A stretch of 64,000 nt of DNA. It comes from Pseudomaricurvus alcaniphilus (lineage in GTDB: Bacteria > Pseudomonadota > Gammaproteobacteria > Pseudomonadales > Cellvibrionaceae). This document shows positions 26,453 to 35,897 of the stretch, one piece after another (positions within the stretch are counted from its first letter, which is position 1; each line of letters opens with the position of its first letter). The DNA is taken from contig NZ_JAAOIX010000003.1 of NCBI RefSeq assembly GCF_011440395.1, positions 1 to 64,000 of the forward strand, written 5' to 3'. The position numbers and the translations under genes are program-made. The notes below the pieces were generated by a model, which was not told the DNA's origin, did not search any database, and saw only the letters and a program-made list of their open reading frames with translations.

Positions 26453-27948
26453 GCCAGGCACCGCACCGGATTGTCATTCTCGGCGGCGGTACCGCCGGCT
26501 GGATGGCGGCTAACCTGTTCGCCAACAAGTGGCGCGAGGAGCAGGTAAGCATCAGCCTGGTTGAGTCACCCGATGTCGGAATTATTGGTGTGGGGGAAGG
26601 CTCCACTCCCACCCTGAAACGATTCTTCCAAATGCTCGATATTGATGACAAGGAGTGGATGCCACGCTGCAACGCCACCTACAAAGTCAATATTCGCTTC
26701 GAGGGTTGGAGTCCTGCCTCCGGGCGGCAAAGTTACAGCCACCCGTTCATATCGCAACTCGATGGCTTTACGCAAAACGATTTCATCATGAACTGCTTGA
26801 ATCGCCGGCACGGACTCAATGTGCATACGCAGCCCGACGACTTTTTCATTAACGGCGTACTGGCGCAACAGCTTAAAGGCCCACAAACACCGGCAAATTT
26901 TCCCTTTCGAATGGAGTATGGCTATCACTTTGATTCCGGGATGCTGGGCAAGTACCTGGCTGAGCGGGCTGTCGAACAGGGTGTGGAGCACATTCAAACC
27001 AGGATCGTCGATGTCGAAAAGGCTGCTAGCGGTGATATTGCGGCGCTGACCAACGCCGCCGGAGAGAAGATCGAAGGCGATTTTTTTATCGACTGCTCCG
27101 GCTTTGCCTCGGTGCTAATGCAAAAAGCCCTCCGGGTAAAATTCAACAGCTATAAAGACAATTTGTTTAACGATGCCGCTGTGGTCATGCCCACTCCCAT
27201 TACTGCAAACGTGCCGGTTGAAACCCTGTCCTGTGCACTTTCCAACGGCTGGTGCTGGAAGATTCCGCTGACCAATCGCTATGGCAATGGCTACGTCTAC
27301 AGCTCGGACTTTATTAGTGCCGATGCCGCAGAAACGGAGCTGAGAACAGTATTGGGTAGTCTGGAAAGTGAGCAGCCGGCACGCCACCTGAAAATGAAGG
27401 TTGGCCAACTTGAGAAACACTGGCACCGCAACTGCCTGGGTCTCGGTTTGTCGCAAGGCTTTATCGAGCCTCTCGAGGCCACTGCGCTGCACCTGGTGCA
27501 AATCTGTATTGAACTGTTTATCGGCATTTACGAGCGGGAAAAGTTCACCGCTGCAGGCAGGGACGAGTTCAACAATAAAATGACCGGGAGGTTTGAGCGG
27601 GTGAGGGATTATATCGTTGCCCACTATAAGCTCAATACCCGCGATGACAGCGAATACTGGAAAGCCAACCGGGATAACAAGGTGCTTTCCGATTCGCTGC
27701 TGCATATATTGGATACCTGGTTTCGAATTGGCGATGTCAGCAAAGAAATTGAAAGGCAAAAGATTGAATCAAATTTTAATTCGCTGTCGTGGCATTGCTT
27801 ATTATCCGGCTATGGTGCTTATCCTCCGCTGGTGCAAAAGCAGCTGGATAAAGTCGATTTTTTCAAGGACCATAAAGTCGAGCAGTTTCTCCAGGGTTGC
27901 AGCCTGAATTTCAGCTCGCATCAAGAAAATCTGGCCAATGTCCGGTGA
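26449..27948 (+). CDS. Flavin-dependent (tryptophan-type) halogenase 2
   Basis: 499 residues, starting inside the stop of halogenase 1 (ATGA overlap), so translationally coupled. FAD motif GGGTAGWM (12-19), putative catalytic Lys79 (TYKVNIRFEGW) and GWCWKIPLTNRYGNGYVYSS are intact. The later motif reads IEPLEATALHLVQ: the Ser next to the conserved Glu in PrnA/RebH and in halogenase 1 is Ala here. It is clearly related to, but diverged from, its neighbour, so this is an old duplication. The pair may act on two positions of one substrate. FADH2 could come from the reductase at 4674-5672, the only such gene in the window. Confidence 0.92.
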   Translation: MSQAPHRIVILGGGTAGWMAANLFANKWREEQVSISLVESPDVGIIGVGEGSTPTLKRFFQMLDIDDKEWMPRCNATYKVNIRFEGWSPASGRQSYSHPFISQLDGFTQNDFIMNCLNRRHGLNVHTQPDDFFINGVLAQQLKGPQTPANFPFRMEYGYHFDSGMLGKYLAERAVEQGVEHIQTRIVDVEKAASGDIAALTNAAGEKIEGDFFIDCSGFASVLMQKALRVKFNSYKDNLFNDAAVVMPTPITANVPVETLSCALSNGWCWKIPLTNRYGNGYVYSSDFISADAAETELRTVLGSLESEQPARHLKMKVGQLEKHWHRNCLGLGLSQGFIEPLEATALHLVQICIELFIGIYEREKFTAAGRDEFNNKMTGRFERVRDYIVAHYKLNTRDDSEYWKANRDNKVLSDSLLHILDTWFRIGDVSKEIERQKIESNFNSLSWHCLLSGYGAYPPLVQKQLDKVDFFKDHKVEQFLQGCSLNFSSHQENLANVR

Positions 27949-28079
27949 TCGCATTGCAAGTCGGCGAACCGGAAGTTCGCAAGTCTCCGGGCATGTCGTT
28001 GGTGGCTTTACTTACTGCCTGGATTTAGTGGCGGCCATAGTCGCGAGAATAAATGCACTATTAATGAGAGCTTGAAGAA

Positions 28080-31000
28080 ATGAAAAGAAAACTGGGATTA
28101 GCAGCCACGACTCATGGACGTAAATTAATTTCTGGTTTACCGGGCTTACTGTGCCTGTCCGTGGTCGCGGCATTCGTACCCGCCCCCGGCCTCGCTAATC
28201 ACAGCAGTCAACCCGGGAGCGTGGCCCTGGTCGGCGACTTGCAATCCGAACTGGGCTGTTCTGGCGACTGGCAACCCGAGTGCTTAAATACCGTGCTCGA
28301 TCTCGAAGACAGCGATCAGGTATGGCAGGCAAGCTTTGTCCTGGCGGCGGGCAACTGGGAATACAAAGCGGCACTGAACGGCAATTGGGATGAAAACTAT
28401 GGCCGCCACGCCGATCGCAACGGCGCTAATATCCCGTTAAACCTCAACGCTCCGGCAGCGGTCAAGTTCTACTACGACCACCGTAGCCACTGGATTACAG
28501 ACGACCACAATTCGATCATCGCCACTGCGCCGGGCAGTTACCAGTCGGAATTGGGTTGTCCAGGCGACTGGCAGCCGGAATGCCTGCAGTCCTGGCTGCA
28601 AGATGCGGACGGTGATGGTATCTACAGCTTTGCCACCACCGCGATTCCCGCCGGTAACTACACAGTCAAAGTAGCCCACAACGAGAGCTGGGATGAAAAC
28701 TACGGCGCTGGCGGCGCGCGCAACGGCGCTGATATTGCCTTCTCGGTCCCGGAGAATGGCGACCTGGTGGTCTTCAGCTACGATCCGGTCAGCCACCTGC
28801 TGAGCATCGGTGGCGATCTGCCGGTGGGCAATATCGCCGAGGCCAAAGCCTACTGGCTGACGGCAGATACCCTGGCCTGGGACGTACCGGCGGATAGCAC
28901 TGTGCAATTACACTTCAGCGCCAGCGCCGGCCTGGCAGTCACGCCGGGCGGGTTGACGGGCGGTGACGCCATTTCGCTGACTCGCGACGGCGTGGTCGAC
29001 GGCGCCAGCGCCAGAAAATTCCGTCACCTTGCCGGCTTGCCGGTGTACCGCATTGGCGCCGGCGACCTGGACCTGGTGCCGCAGATTCTGAAATCCCAGT
29101 TTGCCGTCGCCGCAACCGACACGGCTGGTGATGCAGTGGCCGCCACCGGCGTGCAACCGCCCGGTGTGCTGGATGATCTCTACGCCTACGACGGTGAACT
29201 CGGTGTCAGCTTTGCCGGCGCCGTGCCCGGCATTCGCGTCTGGGCGCCCACCGCCCGCTCGGTGCGGCTGCACCTGTTTGACGATTCCAACGGCGCTGCC
29301 AGCGCCATTCTGCCCATGCATTGGGACGCCGTTACCGGTACCTGGTCGATCGAGGGAGACGCCGACTGGAATCGCAAATACTACCTGTTTGAAGTCGAGG
29401 TCTACGCCCGTAATAGCGGGCAGATTGTCACCAACCTGGTCACGGACCCCTATTCCCTGAGTCTTTCCATGGACAGCCGGCGCAGCCAGATTGTCAACCT
29501 GGAGGATGCCGACCTCAAGCCTCCCCGCTGGGACCGCTTGCGCAAATCCGATCTCGAAGCTCCGGAGGATGCGGCGATCTACGAATTGCACGTGCGGGAT
29601 TTCAGTATTGGCGATAAATCGGTGCCGGAAGCCCTGCGCGGCACCTTTGCCGCCTTTAACCTGCGGCACAGTCGCGGCATTCAGCACTTGCGGAGGCTGT
29701 CCCGGTCAGGGCTCTCCCATGTGCATTTGCTGCCGGCTTTTGACTGCGCCACCATTCCGGAAGCGCGCAGCTTGCAGTTGACCACGGGGGATCTGGGAGG
29801 CTTCGCGCCGGATTCAACCGAACAGCAGGCGGCGGTGGAAACCATTCGCAGCCAGGACGGGTTCAACTGGTGTTATGACCCCTACCATTACACGGCCCCC
29901 GAGGGCAGTTATGCCACCGACCCCGACGGCGTCACCCGCATCCGTGAATTCCGGGAGATGGTGGCAGGGTTGAACCGAATCGGCTTGCGGGTGGTCATGG
30001 ACGTGGTTTACAACCATACCAGCGGCAGTCTGCAGGGAGAAAAGTCGGTGCTGGACAAGATCGTGCCCGATTACTACCACCGATTAAACGCCGCTGGCGT
30101 TATCGAGACGAGCAGTTGCTGTGCCAACACCGCCACCGAGCACTACATGATGGAAAAGCTCATGCTCGACTCGCTGCGCACCTGGACCACAGCCTATAAA
30201 GTCGATGGCTTTCGGTTCGATATTATGGGTCATCACACCAGGGCCAATATCGAAAAAGCCAGGGACATGCTGCAAGCGTTGACAGCTGCTGAGGACGGTG
30301 TCGACGGTGCGAGTATCTACCTCTATGGCGAAGGTTGGAATTTTGGCGAAGTGGCCAACGATGCCCGCTTTGTCCAGGCAACCCAGATCAATATGGGCGA
30401 CCAGACCGGGGTCGGTTCCTTTAACGACCGCTTGCGGGATGGCGTTCGCGGTGGTGGCCCCTTTGATTCCGGGATCGATCACGTGCGTACCCAGGGATTT
30501 ATCAATGGCCTGTACACTGATCCCAATGCCGAGAATTCGGGCAGTTGGGAAGAGCGGCAGAAACTGCTAGGCCTCACTGACTGGATTCGCATTGGCCTTG
30601 CCGGCAGCTTGCGCGACTTCGCGTTTATCGATGCCCGGGGCAACATGACCAGAGGCTCTGAGCTTCCCTATTTGGGGCAGGGCGGTGCCGGCTATACCAG
30701 CGACCCCCAGGAAGTCATTAACTACGCTGCCGCACACGACAACGAGACACTGTTTGACATCAGTCAATACAAGCTGCCTGTCACCACCAGCAGCGCCGAT
30801 CGGGTGCGGGTGGTCAACCTGGCGAACAGCATTATTGCCCTCAGCCAGGGCGTTCCGTTGTTCCACGCCGGACAGGATATGTTGCGCTCCAAGTCCCTGG
30901 ACCGCAACAGTTACGACTCGGGTGACTGGTTCAATATGCTCGACTGGACCTACGGCGTCAATGGTTGGGGCCGCGGCTTGCCACCGGAGCGGGACAACGC

Positions 31001-31454
31001 CAATAACTGGCCGGTGGCTGCACCTTTGCTGGCCGATCCAGACATGGGTGTGGATGTGAGGGATATCCGCCGCGCGGCCAGGCACTTGCGCGAAATGTTG
31101 CAGATCCGCAGCAGTTCCGGCTTGTTTCGCCTGCGAACGGCAGCGGATGTCATCGACCAGCTGGCGTTCCACAATACCGGTCCGGACCAGATTCCCGGAC
31201 TTATTGTCATGAGCCTGGGCGGTGGCAATGGCATTGAAATTGTCGTCTTATTCAACGCCAACGCTCAAGGGCGGGGATTTTATTTCCCGGCCGGCGATGG
31301 CGACGCTGGATTTAAACTCCACCCGGTGCAGGAGAAATCCCATGACCGAGTGGTGAGAAGGGCCCGATTTGATTCGCACTCGAGAGTGTTTTATGTGCCA
31401 GCGCGAACCACAGCTGTTTTTGTGGCGAAGCAGCACACTGTGAAAAGTCCATAG
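28080..31454 (+). CDS. Secreted pullulanase (GH13, debranching)
   Basis: 1124 residues. A signal peptide ends near PGLANHSS (about 40). Two tandem X25-type starch-binding modules follow (about 47-150 and 155-245), each with the [12 protein letters not shown] and NWDENYG / SWDENYG motifs. Then come linker and N-domains, a CBM48 ([17 protein letters not shown], about 385) and the catalytic barrel with VVYNHT, nucleophile Asp714 (GFRFDIMGH), acid/base Glu751 ([10 protein letters not shown]) and Asp887 (AAAHDNETL). It matches pullulanase-type alpha-1,6-glucosidases, which hydrolyse branch points in pullulan, amylopectin and glycogen limit dextrins. Location outside the cytoplasm. It is preceded by GAGAGC and lies downstream of the halogenase genes, 131 bp away. 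Confidence 0.95.
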   Translation: MKRKLGLAATTHGRKLISGLPGLLCLSVVAAFVPAPGLANHSSQPGSVALVGDLQSELGCSGDWQPECLNTVLDLEDSDQVWQASFVLAAGNWEYKAALNGNWDENYGRHADRNGANIPLNLNAPAAVKFYYDHRSHWITDDHNSIIATAPGSYQSELGCPGDWQPECLQSWLQDADGDGIYSFATTAIPAGNYTVKVAHNESWDENYGAGGARNGADIAFSVPENGDLVVFSYDPVSHLLSIGGDLPVGNIAEAKAYWLTADTLAWDVPADSTVQLHFSASAGLAVTPGGLTGGDAISLTRDGVVDGASARKFRHLAGLPVYRIGAGDLDLVPQILKSQFAVAATDTAGDAVAATGVQPPGVLDDLYAYDGELGVSFAGAVPGIRVWAPTARSVRLHLFDDSNGAASAILPMHWDAVTGTWSIEGDADWNRKYYLFEVEVYARNSGQIVTNLVTDPYSLSLSMDSRRSQIVNLEDADLKPPRWDRLRKSDLEAPEDAAIYELHVRDFSIGDKSVPEALRGTFAAFNLRHSRGIQHLRRLSRSGLSHVHLLPAFDCATIPEARSLQLTTGDLGGFAPDSTEQQAAVETIRSQDGFNWCYDPYHYTAPEGSYATDPDGVTRIREFREMVAGLNRIGLRVVMDVVYNHTSGSLQGEKSVLDKIVPDYYHRLNAAGVIETSSCCANTATEHYMMEKLMLDSLRTWTTAYKVDGFRFDIMGHHTRANIEKARDMLQALTAAEDGVDGASIYLYGEGWNFGEVANDARFVQATQINMGDQTGVGSFNDRLRDGVRGGGPFDSGIDHVRTQGFINGLYTDPNAENSGSWEERQKLLGLTDWIRIGLAGSLRDFAFIDARGNMTRGSELPYLGQGGAGYTSDPQEVINYAAAHDNETLFDISQYKLPVTTSSADRVRVVNLANSIIALSQGVPLFHAGQDMLRSKSLDRNSYDSGDWFNMLDWTYGVNGWGRGLPPERDNANNWPVAAPLLADPDMGVDVRDIRRAARHLREMLQIRSSSGLFRLRTAADVIDQLAFHNTGPDQIPGLIVMSLGGGNGIEIVVLFNANAQGRGFYFPAGDGDAGFKLHPVQEKSHDRVVRRARFDSHSRVFYVPARTTAVFVAKQHTVKSP

Positions 31455-31563
31455 CGGTCAGTTAACGGCCTGTTAACAAGGAGACAATGAGTACATGAAA
31501 GAAATTGGTTCGCCGACAATGCTATTGGGTTTGAACGGGCAGCAGCAATAGGAGCGAATGCTG

Positions 31564-32307
31564 ATGGTTTCCCATAAAATTGATTGCGAGGATTTCTATC
31601 AGTGTGCCGGAGTCCGGCAGCTATTACATGTGCTCGATTTGATTCCGGATAGTTTGGTCTGGATCAAAGATTCGGAAAGCAGGATTATCTTTGCCAATCA
31701 GTATTTCCTGGAACAGGTGGGCATTGATTCTCTCGATCTTGTCATCGGGCTTAACGATTTTGATTTTGCCCCAAGGGATATCGCCGAGCAATTTATTGCC
31801 GATGATAAACGCGTACTGCAAGGCGCGGAGGTAAACGAGCGGCTGGAGTTGAATGTTCTGAAATCTGGCGATTTATGTTGGTTCCTTACATCCAAGCGTC
31901 CCATCTACGACAGTAATAACCGAATTCTTGGTACCTATGGAATTTCCCGGCATCTCGAAAAAATATCTTATTCCCTGAAAGCCCTCGATCAACTGCGTGT
32001 GCCTATCGATTATATTCGAAAATACTATATGACCCAGATTCAAATTCAGGATCTGGCGGCCATATCCCATCTGTCAGTAAGTGCGCTCGAACGACGTTTC
32101 AATAAGTTTCTGAAAAAATCGCCAAAGCGGTTTATCAATGAAATTCGCCTGCAGAACGCTCGCCGCTTGTTGGTCGAGACCTTAGTGCCGATTTCGATTG
32201 TCGCCAATGAAAGCGGATTCGATGATCCGGCCTATTTCAGTCGACAATTTTGCAAACATTTTGGCGAATCCCCCTCTGCATACAGGGAGCGGGCAACGTC
32301 CCCGTGA
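31564..32307 (+). CDS. AraC-family regulator with PAS domain
   Basis: 247 residues. The N-terminal half (about 15-125) is a PAS fold (LDLIPDSLVWIKDSESRIIFANQYFLEQVGI...KRPIYDSNNRILGTYGISRHLE). The C-terminal half is an AraC double HTH (IQIQDLAAISHLSVSALERRFNKFLKKSPKRFINEIRLQNARRLL...ISIVANESGFDDPAYFSRQFCKHFGESPSAYRE). I prefer ATG 31564 to 31558 because GGAG at 31551-31554 is then 9 nt away. No cysteine/haem motif tells what the PAS senses. It sits directly ahead of the GMC-DUF1080 cluster on the same strand and is a reasonable candidate activator of it. Confidence 0.9.
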   Translation: MVSHKIDCEDFYQCAGVRQLLHVLDLIPDSLVWIKDSESRIIFANQYFLEQVGIDSLDLVIGLNDFDFAPRDIAEQFIADDKRVLQGAEVNERLELNVLKSGDLCWFLTSKRPIYDSNNRILGTYGISRHLEKISYSLKALDQLRVPIDYIRKYYMTQIQIQDLAAISHLSVSALERRFNKFLKKSPKRFINEIRLQNARRLLVETLVPISIVANESGFDDPAYFSRQFCKHFGESPSAYRERATSP

Positions 32308-32615
32308 CGTGGTACAGGGTCCGGATTCATGCTTGATGTAATTGATTGTTGTTACTGGCGGCTGCGCCTATCCCCGTTCGGCTAATACGCCATCTAACAA
32401 TTAACCGGGCACAGGGGGATTTCTCATTTATCCAGCAATCGCTGATTTTGTCCAAGTCTGCTCAGATTAAATACTAATGGTGAATGGGAGGCGTCGGTAT
32501 AATGCAATCGATTTCAGTAATTTTGTGCCAGAAATTGTGCACACATTAACGGATTGCAGTGCTCTATTCTTCGGCGCTTATCCTGCGTCGCTGAGTACAA
32601 CAATATAATGTTGAG
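32308..32615 (+). promoter_or_regulatory. Leader/promoter region of 3-keto-glycoside cluster
   Basis: This 308-bp gap has no credible ORF. It contains a consensus TATAAT (32498-32503) without a good -35 at 17 bp (TAATGG), which suggests an activator-dependent promoter, fitting the AraC-type regulator gene just upstream. TTGTGC occurs twice near 32521-32541. The element assignments are by eye. Confidence 0.4.
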
Positions 32616-34322
32616 ATGCTAATAATGATAAATGATTCTGTAACTTACGATGCTATTGTAATCGGCAGTGGCATAAGCGGAGGTTGGGCTGCGAAGGAGC
32701 TTTGCGAAAAGGGCTTGACCACATTAGTGCTCGAGCGCGGGCGCAAGGTCGAGCATATAAAAGACTATCACACCGCCATGATGGATCCCTGGGATTTTAA
32801 ACACCGCAGCTATAACACTCCCGAAGAGTTGGCCAGACAACCCAAGCAAGCCAGAACCGGTTTTGTCACCCGGCCGGAAGGCAAGCATTGGTTCGTGGAT
32901 GATGTCGATCACCCCTATAACGAAGATAAGCGTTTTGATTGGATACGCGGTTACCACGTAGGTGGCAGATCCATAACCTGGGGGCGGCAAAGTTATCGCA
33001 TGAGCGAAATGGACTTTGAGGCGAACCTGAAGGATGGTATTGCGGTAGACTGGCCAGTGCGTTACAAGGATATAGAGCCGTGGTACGACTATGTGGAAAC
33101 TCATATTGGCGTGAGTGGGCAGAATATGGGTTTGCCGCACCTGCCGGATGGCAAATTGTTACCGCCAATGCCTTTGAATTGTGTTGAGGAGCATTTGGCC
33201 AGTAGTATCAGTAAGAATTATAAAGGCCGACTGTTAATGCCGGGACGAGCCGCCCATATTACCGGTGATAAAGTTTTTAAAGGCAGGGTGAAATGCCAGT
33301 TCAGAGATCGCTGCATCAGAGGTTGTCCATTTGGCGCATATTTCAGTAGCCTGTCTTCGACGCTCCCCTATGCAGCAGAAACCGGCAAAATGACGTTGCG
33401 GCCCAATTCCATTGTGCACTCGATTATTTATGATGAGCGGCAAGGCAAGGCAACAGGGGTCAGGGTAATAGATACCGAAACCAAAGAGACCTTTGAGTTT
33501 TTTGCCAAGGTCATTTTCTGCTGCGCTTCGGCCATCGCGTCTGCCAGTATTCTACTCAATTCCCGGTCTGACCGCTTCCCCAACGGTATGGGCAATGATA
33601 GCGGTGAATTGGGTCACAATATAATGGATCACCACCATCGTGTGGGTGCCTCGGGAACGATTGATGGTTTCGAAGAAAAGTACTACAAAGGCCGCAAGCC
33701 CTGCAGTGTTTATGTTCCAAGGTTCAGGAACTTGCCTGGCCAAACTGAGAAAGTTGATTTCATCAGGGGTTATGGTTACCAGGGCAGCGCCAGTCGGGAA
33801 AATTGGGAAAGGAGTATCCCGGAATTATCCATAGGGCTCAATCTTAAAGAGCAACTTACCCGCCCCGGTCCCTGGAAAATGGGGCTTTCCGGCTTCGGTG
33901 AGGTGCTTCCCCATCACGACAATAAAATGTACCTTGACTATAAACGCACCGATCAATGGGGGCTGCCTACGGTCACCTTTGATTGTGAACTCAAAGACAA
34001 CGAACTAAAAATGAGAATGGACATGCGCGCCAGTGCTGAAGAAATGTTGACTGTGGCGGGCTTTAAAAATGTAGAAAGTTTTGACGATGGCTCACCGCTC
34101 GGGGTGGGCATTCATGAAATGGGTACGGCGCGGATGGGACGGGATCCTAACACGTCGGTACTGAATGGCCACAACCAGGTCCATAGTGTGCCCAATGTAT
34201 TTGTCACCGATGGCGCTTTTATGACCTCCGCCGCCTGTCAAAACCCATCGCTTAGTTACATGGCGTTCACGGCCAGGGCGGCAGATTATGCTGTAGCACA
34301 GCTGAAGAAAGGGGCGTTGTAG
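32616..34322 (+). CDS. GMC-family sugar dehydrogenase, large subunit
   Basis: 568 residues. N-terminal FAD-binding Rossmann motif YDAIVIGSGISGGWAAKELCEKGLTTLVLERG, WxGRSITWGRQSYR second signature, and C-terminal GMC_oxred_C with IHEMGTARMG and VTDGAFMTSAACQNPSLSYMAFTARAADYA. A Cys-rich stretch CQFRDRCIRGCPFGAYF (about 230) recalls cluster-binding segments of FAD-dependent glucose dehydrogenases; iron-sulfur binding is only possible. The next gene encodes the matching small subunit with a Tat signal, so the pair should be exported together. With the DUF1080 gene two genes on, the best reading is oxidation of a glycoside at C3. No strong ribosome site at ATG 32616; ATG 32625 is an alternative. 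Confidence 0.88.
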   Translation: MLIMINDSVTYDAIVIGSGISGGWAAKELCEKGLTTLVLERGRKVEHIKDYHTAMMDPWDFKHRSYNTPEELARQPKQARTGFVTRPEGKHWFVDDVDHPYNEDKRFDWIRGYHVGGRSITWGRQSYRMSEMDFEANLKDGIAVDWPVRYKDIEPWYDYVETHIGVSGQNMGLPHLPDGKLLPPMPLNCVEEHLASSISKNYKGRLLMPGRAAHITGDKVFKGRVKCQFRDRCIRGCPFGAYFSSLSSTLPYAAETGKMTLRPNSIVHSIIYDERQGKATGVRVIDTETKETFEFFAKVIFCCASAIASASILLNSRSDRFPNGMGNDSGELGHNIMDHHHRVGASGTIDGFEEKYYKGRKPCSVYVPRFRNLPGQTEKVDFIRGYGYQGSASRENWERSIPELSIGLNLKEQLTRPGPWKMGLSGFGEVLPHHDNKMYLDYKRTDQWGLPTVTFDCELKDNELKMRMDMRASAEEMLTVAGFKNVESFDDGSPLGVGIHEMGTARMGRDPNTSVLNGHNQVHSVPNVFVTDGAFMTSAACQNPSLSYMAFTARAADYAVAQLKKGAL

Positions 34323-34323
34323 G

Positions 34324-34944
34324 ATGAACAGACGTCAACTATTAAAATCCATAACGCTGTCCACCGGTGTAGTCATTGCTGCCGGTACATTTTCGGGATT
34401 GTTGCAGGCTGCGACCAAGACTGCCAATGCAGATTGGCTGCCGGTTTTTCTGAATCGTGAAGAAGCGTTTGCTGTTACCCAAATCGCTGATGCAATTATA
34501 CCCGCCAGTGAAATACCGGGTGCTGTTGATGTGGCAGTACCCCAATTTATCGACTTGTTGTTGAAAGATGTATTTAGCATTCCAGAGCGTGAAAAGTTCA
34601 GGCAAGGGCTGCAGGTTTTTCTAAAGCAATACGCGCACCAGTATGGCGCAGCCTTCCATAAAAGCAGCGTGCAATTGCAGCGTCAATTTATCGAGAAAAA
34701 TTACACTCTGTCACCCGAGTCGACAATAAATGTACTCGAATTGGTCGCAGAAATTGATGCGCCTCGCGGAAGGGAGAATGAGTATTTCCTTTCGAGTTTT
34801 CTGGTAACCCAGCGCGAGTTGACCATAAAATCGTACTTTACCTCGGAAAAAATAGCCAAGCAGGTGCTTAGCTATGATCCGATCCCAGGGCGCTATGACC
34901 CCTGCATGCCGGTGTCAGAAGTCGGTAATGTCTGGACATTCTAG
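34324..34944 (+). CDS. Gluconate-2-dehydrogenase-like small subunit, Tat-exported
   Basis: 206 residues, starting 1 bp after the GMC stop. N-terminal twin-arginine signal MNRRQLLKSITLSTGVVIAAG, followed by sequence typical of the gluconate 2-dehydrogenase subunit 3 family (FLNREEAFAVTQIADAIIPASEIPGAVDVAVPQFIDLLLKDVF). In known complexes this subunit escorts the FAD subunit, which has no signal of its own, through Tat to the periplasm. The usual third component, a cytochrome c, is not in this cluster, so the electron acceptor must be encoded elsewhere. Confidence 0.9.
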   Translation: MNRRQLLKSITLSTGVVIAAGTFSGLLQAATKTANADWLPVFLNREEAFAVTQIADAIIPASEIPGAVDVAVPQFIDLLLKDVFSIPEREKFRQGLQVFLKQYAHQYGAAFHKSSVQLQRQFIEKNYTLSPESTINVLELVAEIDAPRGRENEYFLSSFLVTQRELTIKSYFTSEKIAKQVLSYDPIPGRYDPCMPVSEVGNVWTF

Positions 34945-35004
34945 AGTACAAATTCTTAACAGGTAAAATTCCTAACAGGTAAATCAGCAAGAGGTAATAG
35001 CCGC

Positions 35005-35847
35005 GTGAAAAATAATTACAGCCTATTTTGCAATGTATGTCCCTGGTCCCACTATATCGTTTCATTGGGATTCTTGCTGTTGACGGCGGTGGCCAACGGC
35101 GCCGGGACGGCGACCGGGCAAGTAGACCCCCAGGCAACTGAAATTTGGAATTCCGTACCGGTAGTAGTTACTCCTGGCGCTGGCAGTGCACCTCCTTCCG
35201 ATGCCATCATTTTATTCGATGGCAGCAATCACTCAGCCTGGGAAAAAGGCGTAGGGGCTGCCGATACCTATACTGATTTCGCGGAGTTTCTACAAAAGCT
35301 GAAAAAGCCCGGTGATCCAATTGCGTGGGATGTAAAAGACGGTAGCATGACCGTTAAACCCGGTAGTGGCTACATTAAAAGCAAACAGGCGTTCGGGGAT
35401 GTGCAATTGCATGTCGAGTGGAAAAGCCCGAACAAGCTTTTGAAAGAAGGCCAGGATCGAGGCAATAGCGGCATTTTTCTGCAGGGTTTGTACGAAGTGC
35501 AGGTGTTGGATTCCTATCAACACCAAACCTACAGCAACGGCCAGGCTGCAGCGGTCTACAAGCAGGTAAGCCCGCTGGTGAATGCCAGTCTGCCGCCCGG
35601 GCAATGGCAAACTTACGATATTATTTTCACCGCACCGGTTTTTGGCAGCACTGGCAATCTGGTTGCGCCGGCCAGGGTTAGCGTCATCCACAACGGGGTA
35701 CTGGTGCAAAATAATGTCAGTATCTGGGGGCCAACTACCTATAGAGGCGTGCCTTTGTATCGGCAACACCCGGCCAAGTTGCCGCTGGTGCTGCAGGACC
35801 ACAACGAACTGGTCAGTTTCCGCAATATCTGGTTGAGAGAGCTTTAA
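35005..35847 (+). CDS. DUF1080 protein, probable 3-keto-glycoside hydrolase
   Basis: 280 residues from GTG 35005, with GAGG 10 nt upstream. An N-terminal hydrophobic signal (IVSLGFLLLTAVANGAG) indicates export. The DUF1080 (PF06439, 3-keto-disaccharide hydrolase) core has IILFDGSNHSAWE, WDVKDGSMTVKPGSGYIKSKQAFGDVQLHVEWKSP and the signature GNSGIFLQGLYEVQVLDSY. Members cleave glycosides already oxidised to 3-ketones by an elimination-type reaction. Position after the GMC and small-subunit genes supports that role in the periplasm. Substrate unknown; an alpha-glucoside such as maltose, trehalose or sucrose is suggested by the wider locus. Confidence 0.85.
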   Translation: MKNNYSLFCNVCPWSHYIVSLGFLLLTAVANGAGTATGQVDPQATEIWNSVPVVVTPGAGSAPPSDAIILFDGSNHSAWEKGVGAADTYTDFAEFLQKLKKPGDPIAWDVKDGSMTVKPGSGYIKSKQAFGDVQLHVEWKSPNKLLKEGQDRGNSGIFLQGLYEVQVLDSYQHQTYSNGQAAAVYKQVSPLVNASLPPGQWQTYDIIFTAPVFGSTGNLVAPARVSVIHNGVLVQNNVSIWGPTTYRGVPLYRQHPAKLPLVLQDHNELVSFRNIWLREL

Positions 35848-35897
35848 CTTATCGGTGCATTGCACACGACAATAATTAATGAAGGAAAAGCTTGCTC

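Noticed and set aside
30001-30200. Missing GH13 residues in the pullulanase
   Set aside because: On counting, all three catalytic residues (Asp714, Glu751, Asp887) are present.
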